Below, piece after piece: positions 10,482 to 20,932 of a DNA stretch of 64,000 nucleotides. A program made the position numbers and the translations under genes. The notes below the pieces were generated by a model. The model was not told the DNA's origin, did no database searches, and saw only the letters and a list, made by a program, of their open reading frames with translations. Position 1 is the stretch's first letter. Each line of letters begins with the position of its first letter. Origin of the DNA: Zygnema cylindricum (lineage: Eukaryota; Streptophyta; Zygnematophyceae; Zygnematales; Zygnemataceae); NCBI GenBank assembly GCA_037447655.1, contig JBBHKE010003371.1, positions 1 to 64,000 on the forward strand, given 5' to 3'.

Positions 10482-10605
10482 CACCGTGTATCGCTATTAG
10501 CGTTAATATTTTTTTCGCCACTTAAAACATCTTTTATCCGTACACACTTGTCGGATCGTTGATCTGACGGTTGAGATTGAAAGGTAAGATTACCGATACA
10601 CGGTG
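10482..10605. mobile_element. short TA-flanked TIR element E3
   Basis: Begins CACCGTGTATCGCTATTAGC and ends TACCGATACACGGTG, with TA on both sides. Its interior (ATCTTTTAT…GATCTGACGGTTG…GAAAGGTAAGA) matches the inner left part of E0 near 7465-7530, so it looks like an internally deleted relative of E0. Confidence 0.6.
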
Positions 10606-10782
10606 TACTGGTGGTAAAATTGATTTTTTCATACGGCTAAAGTTTTTCTCGTTCGGGATTGAATTTTGGCGGAAAACGACAGAAAAAAGTCGATACCTTA
10701 ATACATGGGGACACACCCTTAATTTTGAAGCAACACATCTCGTAAAAACGTACAAATGAGACCGAAAAAGTACAGTACACTA
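10606..10782. other. no recognisable feature
   Basis: Short stretch between E3 and the block conserved upstream of LRR-A; no gene seen. Confidence 0.4.
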
Positions 10783-11066
10783 CTACGTCACCATCAACAT
10801 CCACCTGCCGTCGAACCAGAAAAAATGTACGGAACCGAATAAACGACCAATGGACGTGGTCTTTATCTTTGTTAATTGTACGACACTCGGATCGTACGAT
10901 CGCTCGGATTGGCTCCTTGCTTTTGCGACGGTTGCATCTGAAGGATGTGTAAGGAGACGGTGTGCTAAATTCAAAACCCTAATTCACCTACTGAATAGCT
11001 TTTCGGGAAAGAGACTGCCACGTGTCCTCCTCTAAAACCTCGTGACGTGGCGAGAGAGCAGCCGTC
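10783..11066 (+). promoter_or_regulatory. LRR-A upstream region conserved with LRR-B
   Basis: About 280 bases that align base for base (in reverse) with 45264-45555 upstream of LRR-B. Shared motifs include CGACGGTTGCATCTGAAGGA, ACCCTAATTC.CCTACTGAAT, a G-box core in CTGCCACGTGTCCTCCTC (about 11014-11031) and CGTGACGTGGCGAG (11041-11054). Conservation stops sharply at the left. It probably holds promoter and leader, but the transcription start cannot be read. Confidence 0.6.
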
Positions 11067-11154
11067 ATGGCTCAAAGGATCATGATGACTACGATACTGA
11101 TTTTTATGTTCCACGTGGCACCCACGTGGGGGATAACCATGGCGTCGCGCGACA
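11067..11154 (+). CDS. LRR-A exon 1 (signal peptide)
   Basis: 88 nt from ATG 11067 to GACA|GTAAGT, phase 1. Encodes MAQRIMMTTILIFMFHVAPT and about nine more residues. Same length as LRR-B exon 1. Confidence 0.8.
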
Positions 11155-14100
11155 GTAAGTTCCACAGCTCTCTGCTCAACCTTTCACCGCCACTTCGATC
11201 TTCGTGCCTGCCTTCGCACGTGCAAAGGATCGCTCTCATTGGCTCCGTGCGGCTTCTGACGTCATTCATTGCTGCTGCAGAGAGGGCGCTGCAGGCGGTG
11301 AAGGCGGCCGTCAAGAACAAGGGGCGATTTCCGGAGATCAAATGTGATACATACTTTTTCCAGTGCGATAAATCCGGTCGCGTGACTTCATGTGAGTGAC
11401 TATTGTCGCTGCGTGCACTCTCTGCTGCTTTCAATGCGAACAGAATTTCGCACTTAAACATCGCACTTAATTTTGACTCGGAGGCTGAGGCTCATTGCAA
11501 TGTCTGCTGCGATGAATCCGCACTAAAAATCGCGCTTCATTTTAATTCCGTAGGGCGCCTGAATTCTCTGCTGCCATGAGGTCCGCACTGAAAATCGCAC
11601 TTAAAAATGTTGTTCACAGGCTGCCTGGTTTTCCTGCTGAGGGGGGAAGGGGGGAGGGGGTAAGGGAGGGCGGAGAATGAAGGAACCCATTCATCGTTCG
11701 ATGGGAAGGGGGTGCAGGGATATATCTGACTTGGGCCTGGAGGGGACAATAGCGCCGGAGATTGGCAACCTCACACGGTTGAAAGAATTGTGAGTAAACC
11801 TTGGGAGGAGGAATTTAATCATAATTGCATTAAAAAAAATTTGTAAAATGTAAATCACATTTCACCATTTTTTGAAAAATGTTTTCTACGGTCATTAGGA
11901 TAGAGAAAATGGCAGGTGTGGACGAGGGTAATTTCTTTTATTAGCTTTTGTGTTTTCATTTTTGTTTTAGGGTAAAGCAAAGATCTAACATTTAAGCTGT
12001 TAACTTTCGCTGTTTTATATAAATATATAAATAACCACCAACACTGTCCCTTTGATTTGGAGATACCATGCACAATACACAAAACCCTTCAACTTTTAAT
12101 GCCATTTAGCTCCACATTATCATTGAACAAAAGATAAGAGATAAAACGCTTATGAAAGGCTATGGTGAGGTGTAAGAGGGCGTTGTCTCAGTAAGAGGCC
12201 CTTATAAATGATTTATCGTCTAATTAAACCAAAACCAATTTTCACTTTTCGATTTTTACATCATTGGGTTTGTAAAGACGAAACACATCATGTAACCCTA
12301 TTTTGGACCGGTCGCACTTGTTATTATTCCATTGGAATTCATGCGCGAAAACTGCAGAGAAGCGTGATGTCATCTCATGTTCTACGGTCGCTTTTGACAG
12401 TGAAAATCCCTTTTGCTACTTTGCAATTTTCAATCAGCAAACCTCCCAACCTTAGAGCCCATCATCGTGTTAAATTTTCCGTTACATTTTCTGGCCGAAT
12501 AGAATCACAAATTTCTTAGCTCGTCCGTAAGCTTGGAGGCTGGGGACGGATCTCACGTTCTTCCAAGTTTCCATTGACATTGAAACTGCATTTGAACCTA
12601 CAACAATCAAGCCATGTGTGTCCAAAGTTTTTTACGATGGTTATGCGGCGTCATCCCAACCTTAATGGAAAAATACATGTGCAGTTGCGGACCATCAATT
12701 CACTTCTTTCTTATGTGTACAACTCAAAAAATACTAGTGGAATTTCAACCAGGTGTTATCGGCTTTATACACCTCGATTTGTAAAAGGACAGGCAGCAAA
12801 TAGACGTGGGCGGGCAAAATTGTTAGTTACAACTGCAAAAACCGATCATAAAATGTACATCACCTATTGGAAGTGTGTTGTCAGATGAACACCTGCAGGT
12901 TTATTTATCGACACTTCATACTCAATTTTTTTCGGTGTATTTTCTTACCCATACTTACGTGACAACATTTCGGATGGGGGTGGTTGGTGGCGTGCATATT
13001 TGCAATGTCACAGATATTTGTCTGACAACCCGTTGAGTGGAAGCATTCCATCATCAATCGGCCGATTGAAAAACCTCACAAAATTGTAAGACTGGATTAT
13101 GATTTTGTGCTTGACGAGCAAATTTTGAGAGATCTACCTGCTTTTGGAGTGGTCTAGGCACAGGATTAATGACATGTAAAGGGGTTTTCAACAACGTATA
13201 GATGCTAGTAATTTTCTTATTAAGTGTAAGTTGTTATGATTTAATTCTTTTAGTTTTAATCATCAAAAGATATTGCAATTTAGTCATTGAAGATCTAATG
13301 AACAAGATGGACAGTATAGATAGTGAATTTAACAAAACTGGTGGGGAATGTGAAAAACTTTCTAAACATTTAAGAAAGGTAACTAACCCAATATTTGCGT
13401 CCAAGTAAAGTTTGGATAAAAACCAAAAAAAGTAACCGACATAAAACGGGTACAAAAGTCCCTCCTCTCTCCACGCCTCTGATTTCTTGCCTGTTCTTCT
13501 TTCTTTCAAAAACTTTCCATTCTTTTTTCTTGTGACCGAATTTCATTCCCACCTACCGCCCCTTCTCTCCTCTCCACTCCCCTCCCCTCCTCTCCCCTCA
13601 TTTTTCTAACCCTCTTCTTCAATCCGCTACCCAGCCCTCCTCTCCCCTCCTTTCTCTACCTCTCCCCTCCCCTACCTCCCCTCCCCTTCCAATGTTCTCT
13701 ACTCTTGCCTCCCATCTCTCTTCCCCGGATCCCCATCCTATCCTATCCTCACCCCTCCTTTCCATTTTCTTCCCATCATTTTAGCCTCTCCACCTCTTTC
13801 CTCCCTCTGTCGAGCTAAGGAAATAAAGAAAGGTGAAAAAAATGTATTATTCCTAAAGTTAATTTTTACTTAAGAACACATGTTTTAAATATTTGATATT
13901 TTTTCAAATATTTGAATGTGCGAACGGATAACATTGATAATTGTTATCTTCTTTGATCAAATTTTTCACGACAAATTTCATGGACACGAGAATTGCAAAT
14001 GTTCAACTTTGTAAAAGTTATCCATTGTTCGTGTTGAAAAACTTAATGACCACAGATTTTACTCATAAAGATTTTGAGGTTTTCAATTTTGTGAATGGAA

Positions 14101-17100
14101 AATTAGGACTCTATAGATTTTATTTAATTTCCAGAGACGAACAGTTTCATATTGCCATTTTCAAATGGCGATTGTTGAATTTAAAAATGTTTAAATACAA
14201 ATGTGATGACTTTGTTGTGCTCATTGCGCTGGAAGCCTATGCATTGGAAAGTTACTGACATTATCCAATTGATTAAATTTGAGCTTATGTTCTAATTAAA
14301 GACCAATAAATTTGCATTGTCCACAATCGCAAGACTAAATGGAACTGTTGATTGTAACTTACTCAAAGTAAATCTTACATCAATTGGATGATTGAGAAAT
14401 TATGTATGCCATACTAACACAAGGACTTTCTCTGGTGGTGGTGAGGATGTTGGTTGTAATAGATATTCCCATGACAACAATTTGAGTGGGAATATTCCGT
14501 CGTCCATCGGTCAACTGACATCCCTCCAATACTTGTAAGATTGAATACTGAAGAAAGGCAATTATCACTTAATAAATGATCTAAGGCAAGGTTTGAGAAC
14601 GGGTTAAAGTCATAAAGGGGATGTTTAACAATTCATCTACGTTGAGATTATCTCATCGCTGAACCAACGACGAGACCTCCTTGTCGTTAAACCAGCGACA
14701 AAGCCGCCTTGCTTTTATTTTAAGTATTCTAAGTGTTTAGTGTGTGAATTGAATCTCACTCCAATTATTGTGGTACTTCTTGGTAGTCTTTCTTGGCAAA
14801 TTAATCATGGCAGATCGAGCACCAGTTGAATTGGCTTTCACAGAACAGCATGTCAAAAACTAAAAAACTCAAAAACTCTCGTGTCCGCTCCACATTCTTT
14901 TTCCTTGTATCCCCAAATCTTGGACAAGCGACACTCATCAATTCCATAACTCTTTAGTTGCCTTATCCTTTGATATTGAGGTCAATCTTTACTTGCAAAG
15001 ATAACATCACATGCCACAAAAATGAACATGCTTCACATTATGGATCATGGCCCCAACCATTTCCTTGCATGCTCTTGTTCATCCTCTCTACAATTCCGCT
15101 AGACTTATTGAATAAAGGAATTTAACTTGTGCTTTATCCAACTCTCTACTGACGTGTCTTTAAAGCCACGATTCTCCTCATTACTGGGCCAGATTGCTTT
15201 CAACTTATGTTGAAAGTCTCTCTGCCACAAGTCTAGCGTTTGAACTTTCTCACAATTTCCTCGAATCATCGTCCACATTACAAAGATGCCGCCTAAACCC
15301 TTGGGCTTCATATTATCACAAAGATCAACATGCTCAAAATCTAAGGCATTTTGAGCCCTGGGATGAGATTTGCAAATTCTATCTTCCCCTATTACAACCA
15401 TTGCATCCATTCATTGCTCACCAATTGCAGGTTCCATCCCACATACTTACGCGTCTTTTATCACCCACTTTGAATTTTCCTCAAAGGTTTGACACAATTA
15501 CTAATGCCATAGGCTTTAGTCTTGGTAGTGAAGAATCATTTCGCATCAATCGCCTTTTTTCCAAACTAGTCATTGCCCTTTGGCCTCCTCCACACAAGCC
15601 CATTTTGCGTACCATTATTAATAAACCCTTGCTAGGCTAGCATCCCAACAGAATTCTGGACCACGTTTCTATAGTCATGACTGAAGGATGTAAATTTTAT
15701 ACTAAAATTCTATTGGCGCTAGTACATCTAGACTTATGTGGACATGTGAAGTTGAAGGGTTTGGACATGTGAAGTTGAAGGGTTTGGGTGGAAATCAATA
15801 TATTTGTGATTGTTGATGACTATTTGAGAAAGTTATGGGTGTGTGTTTATTGAAACACAAAATGTATGCATTGGAGAAGTTTAAGGAGTGGATAGTTATG
15901 GGAAAGAGGCAATTCGAGAGGAAGGTGAAGGATGTGAGGCAGTCAGCGGAGGGGAATTTGTAGCATCTGCGGATTATCGTTAGGAGAGGGGAATAAGGTA
16001 GCAATATATTGCTCTATTCCCACTCGGTTTGAATGAAATGATCGAACGGAGGGACTGACCCCACGAGAGATGGTCCTTGCCATGATTCATAGCACAAACA
16101 AACACATCTTTTTTATGGGCTATGCCATCCAAACTGCAAACTATGTTTGTCATCAAAGATTGACTTCACTCTTTTAAACCGATGATTTGTGGAGTGGTCG
16201 TGTTGGCGGTGCCACACCTAAGAATCTAAGGCTTTCGGGCAACCGTTTATTTGGATAAGACTCAAAAGAAGCGAAGATTACCCTTTAGGAGTTAGACCAA
16301 AACCTGTATAGCTCGGAAAAAAACGCATATTATGTATCGTGTGTGGATTTGAAATCGGTCATGGATTTCTCGAGATCAAAAAGTTGACCTTGATGTCCAC
16401 GAGAAACATGAGTAAGAGGAATTCCCAGATTTGTAGGAATCAGATTCAGACGATGACTAAGTACCGCAAACTAAGCAAAAGTCTCTCCGTCCCGGTTTTA
16501 TGGTCAAGGGAATTTCCGAAAATTTAGACAATGATACAAAGGTTGGAAGTAATGGAACCTTAAGTTTTTGATTATCAAAGAAAACTTAAAATAGCCGAAA
16601 ATCAGAATTTAACCTCGGTCAGGTGGGGAAAAAGCAAGACGTGAACTTTGTTTCGAAAAACACTTAAAACTATGAGGAAGAAAGTTGTCATAGATGGGGA
16701 AAATTTAAAATCCCATTTCTATATTTCCGATGCAAAAGAGGATGATTTCTTACTGTAACAAATAGTGTGTGAGAATTTGGCTGGGGACAGAGTCATATTC
16801 TAAGGCAAGTCAATCTGATGATTACAAAATTAAGTGGAAATAGGTACGGGAAAAGGAGTATGAGTCTATCGTTGATAATTGAACATTTGAAGAGGTTGAC
16901 TTACATGCCGAATAAAAGGTAATGATGCGAAATGGGTGTTTAATAAAAAACCGGTTCTTAAAGAGAAAGTTTTAAGCATAAGGTGTATCTTATGCAAGAG
17001 ATAAAACAAAAGTGGACTGCACGGAAACCTATGCTTTCGTGGTAAAATTCGATTCGTTACACGTGATAGTGGCCTTGGCAGCAGCCGAGAAGAGACAATC

Positions 17101-18019
17101 CATCAAATGGATGATGAGACCGCAGTTTTAAACGGCGATCTTCAAGAAAAAATATGCATAAAAATTAACGAGGGAGTGATAAAGAAGCCAACTATGGTAA
17201 GTAAGCGAAGAGGACTTGGTATCTACACGGTATCTACACCTTCACAAATTTTTATTAGAATGAATTTCATTTCTTACGGAGGTTTTGGTTATCCTACTGC
17301 GTTATCACACTCTAGTTTTTTCTCACATTGTATAATCAAAGGGTGAAAAAGAAATCAATCATATATGATGAAGTTTTATTAAAAATCTCTCTTATACTGA
17401 TGAAATTTATGTAATCTTTCCTCTTGACTCATTGCTTATTTTTGTTTTTCAGTCCTATCATCTTTTATATTCCTTGCCATAACAAAAGCTATATCGTTTG
17501 GTATGTTTAGTATGTGTAGGCGTTGTAAATCGCCGCTTTGATTGAAAAGAACCTCCAGTTCAGGATTGGCCGAGAAGTGACCCAATATTAGGGAGTGTTT
17601 CAAAAGATGTCGCTGACAAATGAGTAGAAATGGAGTCACTTTATACAAGTTTACAATATAACTTGGGTTCTTAAAGTAAACATATCACGTTTTTTCTTGT
17701 TTGCACATGTCAAATTTAGAGAAAGACATAAAGGGAGAAAGGAGGGAGGGTGGAAGGTCAAATATATGAATTACAAAATAGATAGAAATGATGTATTTCA
17801 ATTTTAAGAAGTGTGATGTCGTACAAAAACCCCCAAGTGTACTTACAAGGATTTATAGCTAACTTTGTTTTGGTGTATTATCTTCTACTACATCCTAACT
17901 GGATGACATTTGGGGGCGGAGGGGGTTCTTGGTGGGCGTCGCCGTAGGTCTCTATATAACAACTACTTAAATGGAAGCATTCCATCATCCATTCTAAAGC
18001 TGGTCAACCTCATCCTCTT
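11067..18019 (+). CDS. LRR-A: leucine-rich-repeat receptor-like gene, 3' end not found
   Basis: Paralogue of LRR-B at 45 kb, facing it. Six exons: 11067-11154, 11281-11391 (or -11395), 11718-11789, 13014-13085, 14463-14534 and 17948-18019. The product starts with a hydrophobic signal peptide (MAQRIMMTTILIFMFHVAPT). An N-terminal cap follows (KRALQAVKAAVKNKG…FPEIKCD…CDKSGRVTS), then four 24-residue plant-type LRRs (LxxNxLxGxIPSSIxxL). The last four exons are 72 nt and phase 2 at both ends. After 18019 no C-terminal cap, stop or membrane segment was found; GA-rich repeats and a retrotransposon LTR follow. With the best donor at 11392 the frame breaks between exons 2 and 3; a weaker GTGACT donor at 11396 would keep it. 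It could be a pseudogene or a truncated copy. Confidence 0.7.
11281..11391 (+). CDS. LRR-A exon 2 (N-terminal LRR cap)
   Basis: After the CTGCTGCAG acceptor it reads KRALQAVKAAVKNKG…CDKSGRVTS. With donor GTGAGT at 11392 it ends in phase 1, one base short of LRR-B. A donor at 11396 gives 115 nt and phase 2. Confidence 0.7.
11718..11789 (+). CDS. LRR-A exon 3 (LRR)
   Basis: 72 nt between GTGCAG and GTGAGT, reading DISDLGLEGTIAPEIGNL and TRLKEL in the LRR frame. It lacks five residues present in LRR-B exon 3. Confidence 0.75.
11790..13013 (+). other. LRR-A intron 3
   Basis: AT-rich intron. Two roughly 100-codon plus frames at 12208-12519 and 12574-12888 have no recognisable similarity and no supporting context. 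Confidence 0.6.
13014..13085 (+). CDS. LRR-A exon 4 (LRR)
   Basis: 72 nt, CACAG|A…AAATT|GTAAGA, reading YLSDNPLSGSIPSSIGRL then KNLTKL. Typical plant-specific LRR. Confidence 0.8.
13086..14462 (+). other. LRR-A intron 4
   Basis: Contains a CT-rich tract (about 13455-13805). The stretch ATTTTTCACGACAAATTTCA near 13960 recurs in the LRR-B intron near 36950 (minus). A 105-codon plus frame at 13941 is not recognised. Confidence 0.6.
13455..13805. repeat. polypyrimidine tract
   Basis: CTCCCCTCC-like sequence with few purines, in LRR-A intron 4. Confidence 0.8.
14463..14534 (+). CDS. LRR-A exon 5 (LRR)
   Basis: 72 nt, AATAG|A…ATACTT|GTAAGA, reading YSHDNNLSGNIPSSIGQL then TSLQYL. Flanks such as GGTGGTGGTGAGGATG just upstream match the flanks of LRR-B exon 4, so these two exons correspond. 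Confidence 0.8.
14808..17205 (+). pseudogene. degenerate Ty1/copia element (copia-1)
   Basis: Possible gag start MADRAPVELAFTEQHVKN at 14808, soon stopped. The integrase core is recognisable around 15720-15960 (LVHLDLCG, GGNQYI, VDDYLRKLWVCLLKHK, FKEW) and near 16085-16150 (IHSTN…YAIQTANYVC). Reverse transcriptase traces are at 16930-17165 (NDAKWVFN, then TAVLNGDLQEKICIKINEGV). Many stops and shifts are present. A 21-base phrase (GTGAAGTTGAAGGGTTTGG with its flank) is tandemly doubled near 15750. LTRs were not identified. Named by family motifs. Confidence 0.65.
14850..15640. other. unrecognised block inside copia-1
   Basis: Holds a 148-codon plus frame (15194-15640) and an overlapping 101-codon minus frame (15410-15105; contains DLWQRDFQHKLKAIWPSNE). 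Neither resembles a family I can name. It sits where gag and protease should be, so it may be foreign sequence or badly decayed gag. Confidence 0.3.
17948..18019 (+). CDS. LRR-A exon 6 (LRR)
   Basis: 72 nt, CGTAG|G…CTCTT|GTAAGA, reading SLYNNYLNGSIPSSILKL then VNLIL. It is the last LRR exon detected on the plus strand. Confidence 0.75.
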
Positions 18020-18813
18020 GTAAGACTTTGGAATTCACATGCCCAAAAAAATTGACAAACATATAAACATATACAACGAATTTAACAAAAGTGAATCTCA
18101 AAATTGCAAACTGTACGGAAACTCTTTAATATAGTGATGTGGGGCCCTCACTTGCTTTCTCTTCTTCTCCATTTTCCCAACCGTTTTGCTTCCTTCTAAT
18201 GATCTAATTATCATAACTAAAAGGAAAATGAACTATTTGAATTGTTGTTATCAATATTTGTTGCTATTTTTTTGTTGACATTCAATTAAAAAAGATTCCA
18301 ATGAAAAAAAGTAAATGCATGAAAGGCAAAACAACAATGATCACCGAGTCAAAATCATCGATTATCCATCTTTATCAAATCCATCAGAAAATCGGCAGAT
18401 CGGGAAATCGAGAAATCCGGCATCGAGATCAAAAGGAATGGCGGAATCCAGAGATAAAGACGACAAATCAGAAAATCCGGCGAGGTCGAGACGTCAAATC
18501 AGATCAGGAAGATTCGTTTCGTGGAAAATCGGAGATCGGTTGGAGATCAGATCAAGATCGGCATCAATGGAAGAGATCAGAATCGAAGAGTCAACAGGAT
18601 CAGATCTCAAAAAAAAAGAATCGGGGGATCGAAAATCAGGACAAGAATCGGCAGCCGGAGCGCAAAAAGAAATCAGGCGCAAAAATCGAGAAGTTGGGGA
18701 GGAAGGAAAGCGGGGATGAGAAAGAGGGAAAGATGAATATAATAGAGAGGCGAAGAGGGAAAGAGAGAAAGAGTGGAAGAGGGGAAGAGGAGAATAGGGA
18801 AGAGGGAAGAGCG
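18020..18813. other. purine-rich, GATC-rich sequence downstream of LRR-A
   Basis: From about 18370 the sequence is dominated by AGATCAGA/GAAATC-like words, grading into a GA tract (18690-18810). Frames of up to 172 codons here are low complexity (Arg/Lys/Glu/Ser). No gene seen. Confidence 0.6.
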
Positions 18814-19344
18814 TGTTAGGTTCGCTGTGGAAATCATTCAAGTCTAGCGCTATATTGTTTTAGTTACAGTTTTTTGTCTTAGTTCAAGGTGTGGTCCCAG
18901 TTGGCGTTGTTTGGTTTCAGTTTGGCGTCGGGTGGATTGTTGTGTTTCGTAGTTCGTCGGTTGTGTATTGTCCAGTGCGGTACACGATGTTATTTAATGC
19001 GCCGAAATGGTTTTGTTCGTTTCAGTGCGCGCCATTTTCGGCACACACTGTCTGATTAGGCGCACGTTTGCCTTCCTTTGTCACGTCATTATTTGCAGTT
19101 TTTCCACAAAGTGTTAGTGGTAGTTTTAGATCGATTAGACTGACGTATTTTAGTGGAAGAGAGTTGAATAGTTTAATATCAGAAAGAAGAGAACGAAGAA
19201 AATATGTTGTGAGAAAAATATCCAATTAAATAAATATCTTTGGTTGGGGAATTCTCTGACTCCTATCATGGTTGTATGATTCCGCATGCTTTATAAGTTG
19301 ATGTAATGTTCTGTAAAGTTTTCAGTCGTGCTTATTTTATATCA
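18814..19344 (+). mobile_element. 5' LTR of a truncated Ty1/copia element
   Basis: 531 bases starting TGTTAGG and ending ATATCA, directly followed by TT and a tRNAi-Met primer site. The TG…CA ends and the adjacent primer site define it. No matching 3' LTR or intact gag was found downstream; purine-rich sequence starts within 200 bases. Confidence 0.7.
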
Positions 19345-19346
19345 TT

Positions 19347-19364
19347 TGGTATCGGAGCAGGTAG
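19347..19364 (+). other. primer binding site, tRNAi-Met 3' end
   Basis: TGGTATCGGAGCAGGTAG begins with the plant copia primer site TGGTATC(A/G)GAGC, complementary to the 3' end of initiator tRNA-Met. Confidence 0.8.
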
Positions 19365-20380
19365 AAGTCCTTACTATCTGTTATCACCAATCTAGAAGTC
19401 CTTACTATCCATTATCACCAATCCAGCAGTGAATAGGATTGTTACTATGGGAAGGAAGAAGAAGGCTGCAGCTCCACAGTCTGCTTGTGTTGAAGGCTGC
19501 ATCTGCTTGTGTCATCTGCTTGTGTCAAAGACTGCAGCCAGGGAGGGGAGGGAGAGGGGGAGGGAAGTGGAGAGAAAACGTGTGAGAAGGGAAAGGGAAA
19601 AAAGGGGTCAAGAGTTGAGAGGAGCGGAGGGCAGGGAAAAGGATGAGAGGGGAGACCACAAGAGTCGAGTGGATGGGATGGGAGGCAAGGTCAGGGTGAC
19701 TAGGTGAACTTGGCCATGCAGAGGGGAGATTATAGTGCTCCAACAAGATGGTTTAACCGTTTTAAATTTGAGCAATTTGGAATTCTCATTACGGATTCTT
19801 AAAGATTTGATCGAGCCTAGAATTTGTTTGATGTTTATTTCCAAGTAAGAAAAGTATCATCGATAGATTTATTATACATAATTTTGTTGCAAAAATAACA
19901 GCGTACACTTCGGAGAATACAAAGTTCATTAGATAAAGGTGAAACACAAAAAATGAATGTACGAACTATAAACATAAAAGATGTTGTTTTACAAGGTGGT
20001 GTCTAAAAGTATCGTACGTAAGTGTGTAGCTAATAGTGACAACGTCTAACACCCTGTCAAGCGTAGTAATACTTAGTTGTCACGATAGATCTATGAGTAA
20101 AAAAAAATCACAAGATAAGACATTCAATGAACGCCATTACAATTCACCGGAAATTTTTCTAAAACAAAAAATGTTTCACCGATTTGTCCCTCATGTATCT
20201 TGACTCCCAAACGTAAAGATACTAATCAAACGTACCAATTCTACCAAGTACTACGGACATGCAAATGCACGCCAATGAACGAACGACAAAGCAAAATTGT
20301 ACTCAAGTACTCAAGTACTCAAGTACTTCACCTAACTTCAGTTGCATTAGAACCAACATCATTTTTCACTCTAACTATTT
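19365..20380. other. no confident gene; possible gag trace
   Basis: Contains a GA tract (19545-19690). A weak plus-strand phrase at 19730-19845 (LNLSNLEFSLRILKDL) could be a gag remnant of the element at 18814. The rest (19860-20380) shows nothing recognisable apart from a short CAAGTACT triplication at 20304-20326. Confidence 0.4.
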
Positions 20381-20930
20381 AGAGAAACGGAGAGGGAGAG
20401 GGAGAGGGAGAGGGAGAGGGAGAGGGAGATGGAGAGAAAGATGGATAGGGAGAGAGAGGCAGAGGGAGAGGGAGAGAGGGAGGGAGAGTGAGAGAGAGAG
20501 AGACAGAGAGAGAGAGGGAGGGAGAGTGGAAGAGGTGGAGAGAGCGAGAGAAAGCGGAGAGGAAGGGTTAGAGGGATGGATTGACTGGGAGAGAGAAGAG
20601 GAGACCGAGGGAAAGTAGGAGAGGGAGAGGTGGAGAGGGAGGGGAATAGGGGGAGAGGTGGAGAGGTAGGGAAATGTGGGAAAGGAGGAGAAGGGGGGGG
20701 AGGGGGAAGAGAGGGGAAAGAAGGGAAGGAGGGAGGGTGAGAGAGAGGGGGTGAGAGAGGAATTCAGAGGGTGGGAGAGAGAAAGGAAGAGATAGGGAGA
20801 GAGGGAGGGAGAGAGCGAGGAAGAGAGAAAGACAAAGAAGGGGATAGAGAATGAGGGTCAGAGCGGGGAAGAGGCGGGGAGAGGGGTGGAGAGTGAGAGA
20901 GAGTGTCGAGGAAGAGGCAAAAGTGTGCAG
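20381..20930. repeat. polypurine (GAGAGG)n tract
   Basis: Perfect GGGAGA hexamers at 20390-20425 grade into imperfect GA-rich sequence for about 550 bases. Confidence 0.9.
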
Positions 20931-20932
20931 GT

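Larger units (their letters stand above)
14535..17947 (+). other. LRR-A intron 5 with degenerate copia-1
   Basis: 3.4 kb intron largely occupied by an eroded Ty1/copia element in the sense direction, plus an unrecognised block (14850-15640). Confidence 0.65.

Noticed and set aside
12208-12888. Two neighbouring roughly 100-codon plus frames as a small gene
   Set aside because: They lie in LRR-A intron 3, in different frames, without recognisable similarity or splice logic.
18301-18819. 172-codon plus frame rich in Arg/Lys/Ser/Glu
   Set aside because: AGATCAGA-type low complexity; overlapping frames look alike and no domain is visible.
19730-19845. An extra LRR exon of LRR-A (LNLSNLEFSLRIL)
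   Set aside because: Not 72 nt, wrong repeat pattern and no matching splice phases; better read as a doubtful gag trace.
20304-20326. CRISPR-like direct repeats
   Set aside because: Only three adjacent CAAGTACT copies without spacers; a short tandem repeat in a eukaryotic genome.
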